From positions 30,976-94,975 of the forward strand of contig JAILHF010000048.1 of the NCBI GenBank assembly GCA_024696005.1: DNA of 64,000 bases, given 5' to 3'. Made by a program: the position numbers and the translations under genes. The stretch is from Lachnospiraceae bacterium (GTDB lineage: Bacteria > Bacillota > Clostridia > Lachnospirales > Lachnospiraceae). Positions 36,719 to 45,206 of the stretch are shown in pieces (within the stretch, counting starts at the first letter, position 1; every line of letters starts with the position of its first letter). The notes beneath the pieces are model-generated. The model saw only the letters and a program-made list of their open reading frames with translations, was not told where the DNA came from and did not search any database.

Positions 36719-37339
36719 ATGGATTCCATTTACGGAAGTTATGAAAAGACCCTGCAATGCATCGCGATCCGTCTGAACGACATGATCAACGATTACGTCA
36801 ATCGTTATCTGGACCGTACGGGCGACCGTCTTTACGAGCACCTTTCCTGGCGCATCAAGAGCCCGGAAAGCATGGCCGATAAATGCCGGCGTGAAAATCT
36901 TCCTCTTACGCCGCGCAGTGCCCTGCGGGACGTGCACGACGCGATCGGCATCCGCATCGTCTGTCTTTTTATCGATGATATCTACCGGAACATCAACGAG
37001 CTGAGGCGTCTGCCCGGCTGCCGCGTGATCCGGGAAAAGGACTATATCTCCGAAGCCAAACCCAACGGCTACCGGAGTTACCATCTGATCCTGGAAGTCA
37101 CGGACGATGTCCCGGATGTGGACGGACACTCGCCGGGACGCTACTATGCCGAGATCCAGCTCCGCACCATCGCGATGGACACCTGGGCTGCCCTGGAGCA
37201 CGAACTCCGGTATAAAAAGAACCTGCGCCATCCCGAACTGATCAGCGATGAACTGCGTCGCTGCGCGGCGGAGCTGGCTGCCTGCGATGTGTCCCTGCAG
37301 ACCATACGCGAACTGATACGCAAGGAGGATGCGGAATGA
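36719..37339 (+). CDS. Small RelA/SpoT-type (p)ppGpp synthetase
   Basis: A 206-residue protein holding only the synthetase domain: RDVHDAIGIRIVCLFIDDIY, KPNGYRSYHLI and AEIQLRTIAMDTWAALEHELRYKK are the catalytic and substrate-binding blocks. No HD hydrolase, TGS or ACT domain is present, so it belongs with small alarmone synthetases that make ppGpp/pppGpp without ribosome sensing. Good AAAGGAAAGG ribosome site. Its stop overlaps the response regulator start by 4 bases (ATGA), an unusual partnership. Confidence 0.9.
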   Translation: MDSIYGSYEKTLQCIAIRLNDMINDYVNRYLDRTGDRLYEHLSWRIKSPESMADKCRRENLPLTPRSALRDVHDAIGIRIVCLFIDDIYRNINELRRLPGCRVIREKDYISEAKPNGYRSYHLILEVTDDVPDVDGHSPGRYYAEIQLRTIAMDTWAALEHELRYKKNLRHPELISDELRRCAAELAACDVSLQTIRELIRKEDAE

Positions 37340-38010
37340 AGATATTGATCGCGGAGGACGAAAGCGATCTTGCCGAGGTCCTTTCGGCCATGCTCACCCA
37401 TGCGGGATATACGGTCGATGCCGTGGAAAACGGCTCCCTGGCAGTGGAGCATTGCCGGAATGACGCTTTTGATCTGATCATGCTTGATGTCATGATGCCC
37501 GTCATGGACGGGATCACGGCCGTACAGGAGATCCGCCGTCTCGGCGTGACCACTCCGGTCCTCTTCCTTACCGCCAAATCCGAGATCGAAGACCGCATTA
37601 CCGGTCTGGATGCGGGCGCCGACGACTATCTGACCAAGCCTTTTGCCATGGGTGAGCTGCTTGCCCGTGTGCGTGCGATGACACGCCGCCACAAGGAATA
37701 CAGCCCCCGCATTCTCACGCTGCACGATGTTTCCCTGAACATGGACAAGTCGGAACTCACATGCAAAAACTCCATCAGCCTGGCCGCCAAAGAAAGCCGT
37801 CTGATGGAGCTCTTCATGAATCATCCGGATGTCGCTTTTCCCACCGCCGAACTGCTGGACCGTTTCTGGCACGACGAGGATGCCGATTCCGAAGCCGTAT
37901 GGATGTACATCTCTTTTCTGCGGAACAAACTCCGTTCCGTCGGTGCGTCTCTTGTCCTTCTCGGTGAGCAGGGCGGAAGCTTCACGCTCAAACAGGGATC
38001 TTCTACTTAA
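37336..38010 (+). CDS. Response regulator, OmpR/PhoB-like
   Basis: A 224-residue regulator. Receiver: acidic pair EDE near residue 7, phospho-acceptor Asp51 in IMLDVMMPVMDG, Thr/Lys in FLTAKSE and TKPF. The C-terminal winged helix (about 130-222) is a weaker match, with AAKESRLMELFMNHPD and VWMYISFLRNKL. Coupled to the synthetase gene. The probable partner kinase is encoded on the opposite strand and overlaps its 3' end by 8 bases. Confidence 0.9.
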   Translation: MKILIAEDESDLAEVLSAMLTHAGYTVDAVENGSLAVEHCRNDAFDLIMLDVMMPVMDGITAVQEIRRLGVTTPVLFLTAKSEIEDRITGLDAGADDYLTKPFAMGELLARVRAMTRRHKEYSPRILTLHDVSLNMDKSELTCKNSISLAAKESRLMELFMNHPDVAFPTAELLDRFWHDEDADSEAVWMYISFLRNKLRSVGASLVLLGEQGGSFTLKQGSST

Positions 38011-39235
38011 ACAGGATCGCGAACTGGATCTCTCCCCCTTTATAACTCACCTGGATCTTTGCGCCCAGACGTCTCGCGATCTCCTGGGCCATCGAAAGAC
38101 CGATCCCGAATCCGCTCTTTTTGCTGTTATGGGATTCATCCTCGCGGTAAAAGCGGTCAAAGAACCGCCGGTAATCTACCCCCGCACCGGAAGCATAGCT
38201 GTTGATCACATAAAGCCTTGCGCTTCGCCCCGAAGCCTTTCCCTGGAGCTTTAAGCGCACGATCCCGCCTTCATCACAATACTTTGCGGCATTATCCAGA
38301 AGAATGGAGCACAGTTCCTGCACGCTTCGTTTTTCCGCGTGGATCACCAGTCCCTCTTCGATCTCCTGTTCCCACTGCTTTCCCTGAGACACAACTACCT
38401 GCTCGAAATTTTCCGCCTGCTCCCGCACGATCGCCGAAACATCCACATCACTCAGCTCGATCTCGTCTTTCTCATCCAGACGGGAAAGGGTCACAAGCTC
38501 CGAGACAAGGGCATTCAGCCTTTTCACCTGACGCATCGTGGATTCCGTCCACTTGCTCTTTCCGGTCTCCACCTCCTGCATCTCCGTATTGGCCGAGATC
38601 ACGGACAGCGGCGTCTTTAATTCATGTCCGGCGTTGGTTATGAAACGTTTCTGTCTCTCGTTGTTCTCGATGAACGGCTCCACGATGCGGCGGGACAGAA
38701 GACTCAGCACAATGGTAAAGATCAGAAGAATGATCAGTCCCACACGGATCAGATACATCATGGCCTGGCGGATGATCCATATGCGTGAGGTGCAGTCCAC
38801 AAACACGCAGAGCGCACCGTCCGAATCCCGCCGGATCTTGTAAAGATAGATCCCGTCGTTGTATTCGCAGCGTCCTTCCGTCTTCCCTCTCATGGCGGTT
38901 TCCTTCGCGATCAGCACCGCCGCTTCTTCATCAACGGTAAACATGTATTGCGTATTCACATCCGCCACCGTTCCGTCCGTTTCCAGCCTGACGGAAAAAT
39001 AGCGGGTCTCGTATTGCTGCTCCGGAAGCAGCCGGACAAAGCTCTCTTCTTTCCCCGCTTCTATTCCTCCCGGCATGTCGCCGTCATTCTGGATCAAAAC
39101 GTCCAGGATCAGCTCGATCTGATCGGCAAAGGAATCGCTCAAAAGGAAATACACCGGCGCCATGACCAGCGCAAGCGCAAACAAAAGAGCCAGGGTCGCT
39201 CCGCAGACAAATTGTACACGCAGCCGGTTCAGCAT
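38003..39235 (-). CDS. Sensor histidine kinase
   Basis: A 410-residue kinase with two membrane helices (about 12-34 and 160-182) flanking an extracytoplasmic domain, then the H-box NAGHELKTPLSVISANTEM, N-box ILLDNAAKYC and G-box GFGIGLSMAQEIARRLGA. No HAMP domain is evident. It converges on the response regulator rather than sharing an operon with it. The start overlaps the HD hydrolase stop (ATGCTGA). A cognate relation is inferred from position. Confidence 0.9.
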   Translation of the reverse strand: MLNRLRVQFVCGATLALLFALALVMAPVYFLLSDSFADQIELILDVLIQNDGDMPGGIEAGKEESFVRLLPEQQYETRYFSVRLETDGTVADVNTQYMFTVDEEAAVLIAKETAMRGKTEGRCEYNDGIYLYKIRRDSDGALCVFVDCTSRIWIIRQAMMYLIRVGLIILLIFTIVLSLLSRRIVEPFIENNERQKRFITNAGHELKTPLSVISANTEMQEVETGKSKWTESTMRQVKRLNALVSELVTLSRLDEKDEIELSDVDVSAIVREQAENFEQVVVSQGKQWEQEIEEGLVIHAEKRSVQELCSILLDNAAKYCDEGGIVRLKLQGKASGRSARLYVINSYASGAGVDYRRFFDRFYREDESHNSKKSGFGIGLSMAQEIARRLGAKIQVSYKGGEIQFAILFK

Positions 39236-39765
39236 ACGCCATGCTCCTTGGCAAGTGCCAGAAATTCCCGGACCACCTCGGCGGGATCCCGGTATTCACA
39301 TTGAAACTCTCTTTTGAGCTTCCGGTAATCCTCCCCGAGTTCTTCCGGCATCAACTGTCTGAACTCCATCGAAAGCATCTGGTCATCGATCGCAAAAACC
39401 TCCGCTTCTTCCTCACTGCTTGGAAGGCGGCCGATAAAATGACGCCAGATCATGTCCTGCAGGCGCGCTTCCACCTCCAGATAATAAGGAAGATCTTTTT
39501 TTACCGGACGGATCACATCCGAAAGATAGGCTTCGCTGGCATCATGCAAAAGACAGGCCAGCACGATCTCCCGGCCATGGCCGCGCTCGATCGCTTCCCG
39601 CGCACAGGCAATGCTGTGCTGGGCCACAGAATAAAAGATCCGCATGTGGCCGTTCGCCCTGCAGACAAACGCAAGGGAGTGCGCAATGTCATACAGATCC
39701 AGCAGCGCCTCCTCCGGCTCGGCCGGGTCAAAATGTTTTCCCGTTGTTGTCGTGATATAACTCAT
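39229..39765 (-). CDS. HD-domain phosphohydrolase (YfbR / 5'-deoxynucleotidase-like)
   Basis: A 178-residue HD protein. Metal ligands: His in YSVAQHSIACA, the HD pair in ACLLHDASEAYLSDVIRPVK and Asp in VFAIDDQML. Such proteins dephosphorylate deoxynucleotides or related metabolites. The gene overlaps the kinase start by 7 bases, so the two are co-translated. Next to an alarmone synthetase one may think of ppGpp hydrolysis, but the motifs fit the YfbR group better. Confidence 0.8.
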   Translation of the reverse strand: MSYITTTTGKHFDPAEPEEALLDLYDIAHSLAFVCRANGHMRIFYSVAQHSIACAREAIERGHGREIVLACLLHDASEAYLSDVIRPVKKDLPYYLEVEARLQDMIWRHFIGRLPSSEEEAEVFAIDDQMLSMEFRQLMPEELGEDYRKLKREFQCEYRDPAEVVREFLALAKEHGVC

Positions 39766-39831
39766 GTTCCCTTCGTTTCCTCATCCGTAAAAATATGTTT
39801 CATCATATCATAAAAGCGGCGTTTTTTGTAG

Positions 39832-39837
39832 TATAAT
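39832..39837 (+). promoter_or_regulatory. -10 box before the D-2-hydroxyacid dehydrogenase gene
   Basis: TATAAT at 39832-39837, with no clear -35 at the right distance. Confidence 0.4.
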
Positions 39838-39868
39838 GAGCAAAGGATATCAAGGAGGAACAAAAAAC

Positions 39869-40831
39869 ATGAAAATCGTCATTCTGGAACGCGGAACCGT
39901 GGGGATGGATGTGAGCGTGGACGAGCTGGCAAAGCTCGGAGAAACACAGATCCATGACAACAGCAGCCCGGAGGAGATCCCGGAGAGGGTCGCAGAGGCC
40001 GAGATCGTGATCGCCAACAAATCCCCGCTGAACGAAAAAACGCTCGGAAAAGCCGATAAGGTCCGGCTGATCTGCGAATTTGCCACCGGCTACGACAATA
40101 TCGACCTCGAGTACTGCCGCGCACGCGGCATCAGCGTCTGCAACGTGAGCAACTACAGCACGGCTTCGGTCATGCAGCATACCTTTGCCCTGGCCCTGAG
40201 CCTGAGCGAGCATCTGACCGACTACGAGTGCTTCGTCCGGGACGGTTCCTATACAAAACAGGGACGTTTCACACATTACGAGCCCGTTTTTTCCGAATTG
40301 GAAGGAAAAACCTGGGGCATACTGGGAATGGGCAATATCGGACGACGGGTAGCCCGTGCGGCCGATGCTTTCGGCTGCCGTGTGATCTGGGCCGGAACAA
40401 GCGGCACACGACGTGACGAGTCATATCCGCAGGTGGATCTGCCCGAGCTTTTGAATAGCAGCGATTTTCTTTCCCTTCACTGCCCCTTAAATGAAAAAAC
40501 GCATCACATCATTGATGCCTCTGCACTCCGTGCGATGAAACAGGGTGCGATCCTGATAAACGTTGCCCGGGGAGCCGTTGTGGACAGTGCAGCACTGGCC
40601 GCCGCGATCCGCGAAGGGCAGATCGCCGGAGCCGCTCTGGATGTCATGGAAGGCGAGCCTCTTCCCGAAAGCAGCCCGCTCTATGAAATGCGGGATGACA
40701 AGCGTCTGCTCATCACCCCGCACATGGCCTGGGCCAGTCTGGAAGCAAGAGAGCGCGTCGTCAGCGAAACCTGCGAGAACATCCGCGCTTTCCTGCGTGG
40801 TGAAGAACGCAACTGCGTTCTCAGGGGGTGA
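39869..40831 (+). CDS. D-isomer-specific 2-hydroxyacid dehydrogenase
   Basis: A 320-residue NAD-dependent enzyme. Rossmann motif GMGNIGRRVA, LHCPLNEKTHHIID, NVARGAVVD with catalytic Arg, then the Glu region (MEGEPLPESSPLY) and TPHMAW with catalytic His. Reduces a 2-keto acid to a D-2-hydroxy acid or the reverse; the exact substrate (glycerate, lactate, phosphoglycerate) is not determined. Start at ATG 39869 because AAGGAGG is well placed. Convergent and overlapping by 11 bases with the anti-sigma gene. Confidence 0.88.
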   Translation: MKIVILERGTVGMDVSVDELAKLGETQIHDNSSPEEIPERVAEAEIVIANKSPLNEKTLGKADKVRLICEFATGYDNIDLEYCRARGISVCNVSNYSTASVMQHTFALALSLSEHLTDYECFVRDGSYTKQGRFTHYEPVFSELEGKTWGILGMGNIGRRVARAADAFGCRVIWAGTSGTRRDESYPQVDLPELLNSSDFLSLHCPLNEKTHHIIDASALRAMKQGAILINVARGAVVDSAALAAAIREGQIAGAALDVMEGEPLPESSPLYEMRDDKRLLITPHMAWASLEARERVVSETCENIRAFLRGEERNCVLRG

Positions 40832-41639
40832 CGACCTTCACATCCATCCCCACAAGCTCTTTCAGAAAGCCCCTTATGCCATCCGCCTCATACGACGGAT
40901 CCAGCTCGATCTTCCAGAGGCCGTTCTCTTCTTCTTCGCAGGAGAGAACGGTCAGTTTGTGTCTCATCCCCATGGCTACGAGCATGCCCACCGTAAGATC
41001 CTCCGTCGGCTCAAGATAAAGAACAACGTTCTCCTCTTCGGCTGCCGTACCCGAAGCAGACTCCGCCTCTTCCGAAGCCTCCTCCTCATCCGCCCGGTCA
41101 CGGGCCACCAGATTCAGTTCGCCCATGATGGATTCGACATCCAGATCCCTCGTATCGCCGGCGTTGTACATCGCACTGTTCCCGTTGGTCTTCGCCTTAT
41201 AGGAATCGTCCGTCTCGCTGCTCTCTTCCTCGCATGCGTACTCGACCGGAGCCTCTTCCATTGTTGCAGGCTCAGCCATCATTTCCATGTTGCTCGCTGC
41301 CGCGGGAGCACTGTTATCGCCGAATGCCGTGTCCGCCGTCGGGGCCATCGAGGTGCTTCCCGCCATCTCACGGACACTGCTCATCATCGGCAAAATGATC
41401 GCCGCCAGGAGCACTGCCGCTGCCGGAAGAGCGATGTACTGCCAGCGCACGGTCTTTTTCTTTTTTACTTCCGGTCTGAATTCCCGGATGGTTTCCGCTT
41501 TTACTTCTGTATTACTATCCGAAGCACGGCTGATCCCCTGTGCTTCCTGCGCATCGATCTTGCTTTCGATCCTGCTCCAGAGATCCGGCAGTTCGGCACG
41601 GATCATTGCCTGATATTCACTTTGAAGATCTTTCTCCAT
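40821..41639 (-). CDS. Putative anti-sigma factor (single-pass membrane protein)
   Basis: A 272-residue protein. The cytoplasmic part (1-63) starts with LQSEYQAMIRAELPDLWSRIE, a pattern seen in Lachnospiraceae proteins beside ECF sigma genes; there is no zinc-finger Cys/His. One helix (about 66-87) leads to an acidic, low-complexity outer region and a small C-terminal domain (about 200-272). The 5' end overlaps the sigma gene by 23 bases. The anti-sigma role rests on position and topology, with no direct sequence proof. Confidence 0.7.
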   Translation of the reverse strand: MEKDLQSEYQAMIRAELPDLWSRIESKIDAQEAQGISRASDSNTEVKAETIREFRPEVKKKKTVRWQYIALPAAAVLLAAIILPMMSSVREMAGSTSMAPTADTAFGDNSAPAAASNMEMMAEPATMEEAPVEYACEEESSETDDSYKAKTNGNSAMYNAGDTRDLDVESIMGELNLVARDRADEEEASEEAESASGTAAEEENVVLYLEPTEDLTVGMLVAMGMRHKLTVLSCEEEENGLWKIELDPSYEADGIRGFLKELVGMDVKVVTP

Positions 41640-42192
41640 ATCCGCACCTCCTTAATTTTTTGATCGCTGCCTGATATCTCCATGTTACCGTTCCGAGCGG
41701 GATCCCCTTCGCATCCGCGATCTCCTGGAAGGTCATCTCGGCCAGAACCTTCATTCCGACCACTTCCCGCTCTTTATCGTTCAGCTGTTCCAGTGCTTCC
41801 CGCAGGGCCATGTCCTGTACGACACAATTCTCCGGCCCGACGTCCTCGGAAGCCTTCTCGGCGATGCTGCCTCCGCCGCTGTCGTCCTCCTCATCCTCAA
41901 CGCCTCCGAGGAGGACCTCCCGCTTTCGTTTTCGCAGCAGATCGATCGCCATGTTGCGCGCTATCGTCGCCAGGTAACCTTTGTGACCGTTACCGGGCTT
42001 AAAGCTCCCCGCCGTATTCCAGATCCTCAAAAACACTTCGCTCGTGACGTCCTCAGCCTCTTCCTTCTGCTGCAGCACGCCGTATACGATCGAATACAGA
42101 TACGGAAGGTATTCTTCGTATATCTCCTTCAACGCGCTTCTGTCCCCGTTCGCGATCCGGGACATGCATTGTGCAAATGTCTCTTCCTTCAC
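41617..42192 (-). CDS. ECF-type RNA polymerase sigma factor
   Basis: A 191-residue sigma-70 family protein with region 2 (EEYLPYLYSIVYGVLQ, AEDVTSEVFLRIWNTAGSF, GYLATIARNMAIDLLRKRKR) and region 4 (LNDKEREVVGMKVLAEMTFQEIADA..GTVTWRYQAAIKKLRR). An acidic loop EDEEDDSGGG separates them. I favour the GTG start at 42192 because AAAGGA lies six bases before it; a TTG at 42207 would add five residues. No convincing ECF-type promoter was found upstream. Confidence 0.88.
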   Translation of the reverse strand: MKEETFAQCMSRIANGDRSALKEIYEEYLPYLYSIVYGVLQQKEEAEDVTSEVFLRIWNTAGSFKPGNGHKGYLATIARNMAIDLLRKRKREVLLGGVEDEEDDSGGGSIAEKASEDVGPENCVVQDMALREALEQLNDKEREVVGMKVLAEMTFQEIADAKGIPLGTVTWRYQAAIKKLRRCGYGERSSK

Positions 42193-42246
42193 GGATTTTC
42201 CTTTCAATAGTGGTACGTCCGGTTCCCCGGAAATTTATGGTTTTTT

Positions 42247-42275
42247 TTGCGTTCTTTTACCGCTTGTTTTATAAT
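42247..42275 (+). promoter_or_regulatory. Promoter of the CYTH-domain gene
   Basis: TTGCGT (42247-42252), 17-base spacer, TATAAT (42270-42275), about 38 bases before the ATG. Confidence 0.6.
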
Positions 42276-42312
42276 CATATCATAATTCCGTATTTTCAGA
42301 AAGGAGAACCTC

Positions 42313-42774
42313 ATGGAGATCGAAAGAAAATTCCTGGTCCGCGAACTGCCCCCCGATCCGGAACGCTATTCCTTTCATCTGATCGAACAGGCCTATCTGA
42401 ACACCGACCCGGTGGTCCGCGTGAGGCGTCAGGACGACGAATACTATCTGACCTACAAGGGAAGAGGCTTTCTTTCAAGGGAAGAATACAACCTCCCCCT
42501 GAACGAAGAAGCCTACGCGCATCTGCTCGCAAAAGCCGACGGTACCGTCATACGAAAGAAGCGCTATCTGATCCCGATCGAGGGCACTTCCCTGACCATC
42601 GAACTGGATGTCTTCGATGCCCCCTTCGCTCCGCTGGTCCTGGCCGAAGTCGAGTTCGAAAGCGTCGAGCAGGCAAAAAGCTTTTCCCCGCCGGAATGGT
42701 TCGGCGAAGACGTCACGGAAAACAAAGAGTACAGCAACAGCACCCTCTCTTTCCGGAACGCTCCGCCGCTCTGA
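42313..42774 (+). CDS. CYTH-domain phosphohydrolase (triphosphatase-like)
   Basis: A 153-residue CYTH protein beginning with the signature EIERKF (ExExK), then VVRVRRQDDEYYLTYKGRG, IRKKRYLIPI, ELDVFDA and EVEFESVEQA, the alternating charged strands of the triphosphate tunnel fold. Members act on inorganic triphosphate or triphosphorylated nucleotides. A good AAAGGAGAA site precedes the start. Substrate unknown. Confidence 0.9.
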   Translation: MEIERKFLVRELPPDPERYSFHLIEQAYLNTDPVVRVRRQDDEYYLTYKGRGFLSREEYNLPLNEEAYAHLLAKADGTVIRKKRYLIPIEGTSLTIELDVFDAPFAPLVLAEVEFESVEQAKSFSPPEWFGEDVTENKEYSNSTLSFRNAPPL

Positions 42775-42841
42775 TGTGAGCCCGGCAAACAAACGGAAAC
42801 GCCCTCCCCTTTCTTCGGGCCGGCGGATCTGCTCCCGCAAA

Positions 42842-42870
42842 AAAACAGCCGCTCAGACCGCGGCTGTTTT
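42842..42870. terminator. Terminator between the CYTH gene and malQ
   Basis: Stem AAAACAGCCGC / GCGGCTGTTTT around a 7-base loop (TCAGACC), with T runs on both strands; it can serve both convergent genes. Confidence 0.85.
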
Positions 42871-42912
42871 TCATCTCTTTTCACAATGCCCGCATGCGAA
42901 GCAGGGCCTTCC

Positions 42913-44412
42913 TCATTCCTTTTCACAACGCCCGTACATGGCACAGGTCTTTCGGATCCGTTCCGCAAGAGGCGGTGTGAGAGAACCCTTTTTCATGCGC
43001 CAGTCCCAGTTATTCCCCAGCGTGGACGGCGTATTGATCCTCGCTTCACTCCCGAGCTCCAGATAATCCTGCAGAGGAATGACCGCCGTATCCGAAACAC
43101 TCGCCAGAGCCAGCCGGATCAATTCCCAGCCGATATGCTTTGTGTTTTTGATGCCGAGATAATCTTTCGTGAACTGCTGATCGCGTTTCGCCAGGGTGGA
43201 AAACCAGCCAAGCACCGTATCGTTATCATGCGTTCCGGTATAGACCACGCAGTTACGGTCGTAATTGTGCGGCAGATAATCGTTATCTTCCGCGCTGTCA
43301 AACGCAAACTCCAGGATCTTCATCCCGGGATAGCCCGTCTTCTTTACCAGCTTCCTGACACCCGGTGTAAGGAAGCCCAGATCCTCCGCGATGATCTCTT
43401 TCTCACCGAGCTTTTCTTTCATCGTGCGGAACAGATCATAACCGGGTCCTTTTTCCCAATGGCCGAACTCTGCCGTGGGATTCCCGTACGGAATGGAATA
43501 GTACTCATCGAAACCGCGGAAGTGATCGATGCGCACGACATCAAAAAGACGAAAGGCAAATTCAAGACGCTGCATCCACCATTCGTATCCGCTCTTGCGA
43601 TGATCCTCCCAGCGATACAGGGGATTTCCCCAAAGCTGTCCCGTCTGCGAAAAATAATCGGGCGGGCAGCCGGCCACCGCGATCGGGTAACCTTTCTCAT
43701 CCAGCTGGAACAGTTCCGGATGCGACCAGGTATCCGCACTGTCAAACGCGACATAGATCGGCAGGTCGCCGATGATGCGCACCCCTTTTTCATTTGCGTA
43801 TTTTTTCAGACGATCCCACTGACGGAAGAAATAGTACTGCACAAATTTGCAGCAATCCATTTCACTTTTCAGTTTCGGATCCTTTTTGTATTTTGCGATC
43901 GCATTTGCCTTATGCAAACGCAGTCCGTCTTCCCATCGGATAAAACTCTTTCCCCGGTTGACCAGTTTCATGGCCATGAAGAAAGAAAAATCCTCGAGCC
44001 AGAATGCGTTCTCTCTTACAAATGCGCGATACTCTTTTCTTCGAGAAACATCGCTGCGCAGAAACGCTTTCTTCAAAAGCGCAAGACGCGAGCGATAGAT
44101 CTTTTCATAATCAATCTTTTCCGGATCTTTTCCCTGCTCCGCTTTCTCACATTCCTTTTCCGTGAGCCAGCCTTCTTCGATCAGTTCCTCAAGATCCACC
44201 ATGTAAGGATTGCCTGCAAAAGTGGAGAAGGCCTGATAAGGCGAATCGCCGTATCCGGTAACACCGAGCGGAAGCACCTGCCAATAGCTCTGCCCCGCAT
44301 CCGCAAGGAAGTCTATGAATTCGTATGCCTCCTTTGAAAAACAACCGATCCCGTATTTCGACGGAAGCGATGTTACGGGAAGCAGGATCCCACACTTTCT
44401 TTCCTTCTTCAT
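42913..44412 (-). CDS. malQ: 4-alpha-glucanotransferase
   Basis: A 499-residue GH77 enzyme (amylomaltase): GILLPVTSLPSKYGIGCFSKEAYEFIDFL split near its start, GDSPYQAFSTFAGNPYMVDL, nucleophile Asp in DVVRIDHFRGFDEYYSIP, acid/base Glu in IIAEDLG, and TGTHDNDTVLGWF. Transfers glucan chains in glycogen and maltodextrin metabolism. Start ATG 44412 is favoured because GGAG is nine bases upstream; ATG 44427 would add MENVK. Works with the glycogen phosphorylase encoded further along. Confidence 0.95.
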   Translation of the reverse strand: MKKERKCGILLPVTSLPSKYGIGCFSKEAYEFIDFLADAGQSYWQVLPLGVTGYGDSPYQAFSTFAGNPYMVDLEELIEEGWLTEKECEKAEQGKDPEKIDYEKIYRSRLALLKKAFLRSDVSRRKEYRAFVRENAFWLEDFSFFMAMKLVNRGKSFIRWEDGLRLHKANAIAKYKKDPKLKSEMDCCKFVQYYFFRQWDRLKKYANEKGVRIIGDLPIYVAFDSADTWSHPELFQLDEKGYPIAVAGCPPDYFSQTGQLWGNPLYRWEDHRKSGYEWWMQRLEFAFRLFDVVRIDHFRGFDEYYSIPYGNPTAEFGHWEKGPGYDLFRTMKEKLGEKEIIAEDLGFLTPGVRKLVKKTGYPGMKILEFAFDSAEDNDYLPHNYDRNCVVYTGTHDNDTVLGWFSTLAKRDQQFTKDYLGIKNTKHIGWELIRLALASVSDTAVIPLQDYLELGSEARINTPSTLGNNWDWRMKKGSLTPPLAERIRKTCAMYGRCEKE

Positions 44413-44454
44413 CTTTACGTTCTCCATCCGTGTTGCTTATTCCCCAGTTTAGAA

Positions 44455-44486
44455 AAGTGCCGGAACAGCTTTCCGTTCCGGCACTT
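44455..44486 (-). terminator. Terminator after the histone H1-like gene
   Basis: On the minus strand GAAGTGCCGGAAC and GTTCCGGCACTT pair around a short loop, followed by TTTTC. Confidence 0.8.
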
Positions 44487-44521
44487 CGAAAACGATTTTC
44501 GTTCTGAACGAGAAACCCTTC

Positions 44522-44962
44522 TTACTTCGTGGTCTTCTTTGCAGCGGGCTTCTTTGCAGCGGGCTTCTTTGCTGCGGTAGTGGTCTTCTTTGCTGCAGTC
44601 GTCTTCTTTGCAGCGGTAGTGGTCTTCTTTGCTGCGGGCTTCTTTGCAGCGGTAGTCTTCTTTGCAGCGGTAGCAGCCTTCTTCACAGCGGTGGTCTTCT
44701 TTGCTGCGGTGGTCTTCTTTGCAGCGGTGGTCTTCTTAGCAGCTGCAGCGGTAGTCTTCTTTGCTGCGGTAGTGGTCTTCTTTGCAGCAGTCGTGGTCTT
44801 CTTTGCCGCGGTAGCGGTCTTCTTTGCAGCAGGCTTCTTTGCAGCAGGCTTCTTTGCAGCTGCAGTCGTGGTCTTCTTTGCTGCAGTCGTCTTCTTTGCT
44901 GCGGTGGTCTTCTTTGCTGCAGGCTTCTTTGCTGCAGTCGTTGTCTTCTTCTCCTCTGCCAT
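44522..44962 (-). CDS. Lysine/alanine-rich histone H1-like protein
   Basis: A 146-residue, strongly basic protein. After MAEEKK it is almost wholly AAKK(T/P) units of 5-7 residues, with blocks such as KKPAAKKPAAKKT and KKTTAAKK, so it resembles eukaryotic H1 tails and bacterial AlgP/Hc-type proteins. It has no folded domain. It likely binds DNA or RNA by charge and affects nucleoid packing. Start at 44962 because GGAGG is eight bases upstream. Copy number of the repeats is likely to vary among strains by slippage. Confidence 0.88.
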   Translation of the reverse strand: MAEEKKTTTAAKKPAAKKTTAAKKTTAAKKTTTAAAKKPAAKKPAAKKTATAAKKTTTAAKKTTTAAKKTTAAAAKKTTAAKKTTAAKKTTAVKKAATAAKKTTAAKKPAAKKTTTAAKKTTAAKKTTTAAKKPAAKKPAAKKTTK

Positions 44963-45026
44963 TTTTTTCTCCTCCATTTTTTGCAAATTGATGATAGAAC
45001 TTTTTTTTCTTTTCTGTTTCGGTGTT

Positions 45027-45055
45027 AGTTTACCCCATTTATATTGTATTTGCAA
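45027..45055 (-). promoter_or_regulatory. Promoter of the histone H1-like gene
   Basis: Minus strand TTGCAA (45055-45050), 17 bases, TAAACT (45032-45027); an A-rich leader of about 60 bases follows. Confidence 0.55.
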
Positions 45056-45206
45056 GGTTTTTCTAAAAAAAACAACAAAAAAATCCTTTATTTTTCAACG
45101 TTTTACAAGCTTTCCTTCATGCGCTCTTTGAAAAAACGAGAAATGCGTTTTTCACATGCATGCCATGAAACCCTTTCTGCAAGCGGTTTTCAGAGGAAAC
45201 AACACT

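Noticed and set aside
42208..42300. ECF-type autoregulatory promoter (GGAAC) upstream of the sigma gene
   Set aside because: A GGAACC is present but no CGT-type -10 lies at the needed distance.
44522..44962. Short periodic DNA repeats that might suggest a CRISPR array
   Set aside because: Periodicity is the AAKK codon pattern; no constant repeat with unique spacers.
44529..45131. FFAAVV repeat frame opposite the histone-like gene
   Set aside because: Reverse reading of AAKK codons; the minus strand has the ribosome site, promoter and terminator.
45130..45153. AT-rich GAAAAACG / CGTTTTTTC stem after the MBOAT operon as a terminator
   Set aside because: Stem has too few GC pairs to call with confidence, although no better terminator was seen there.
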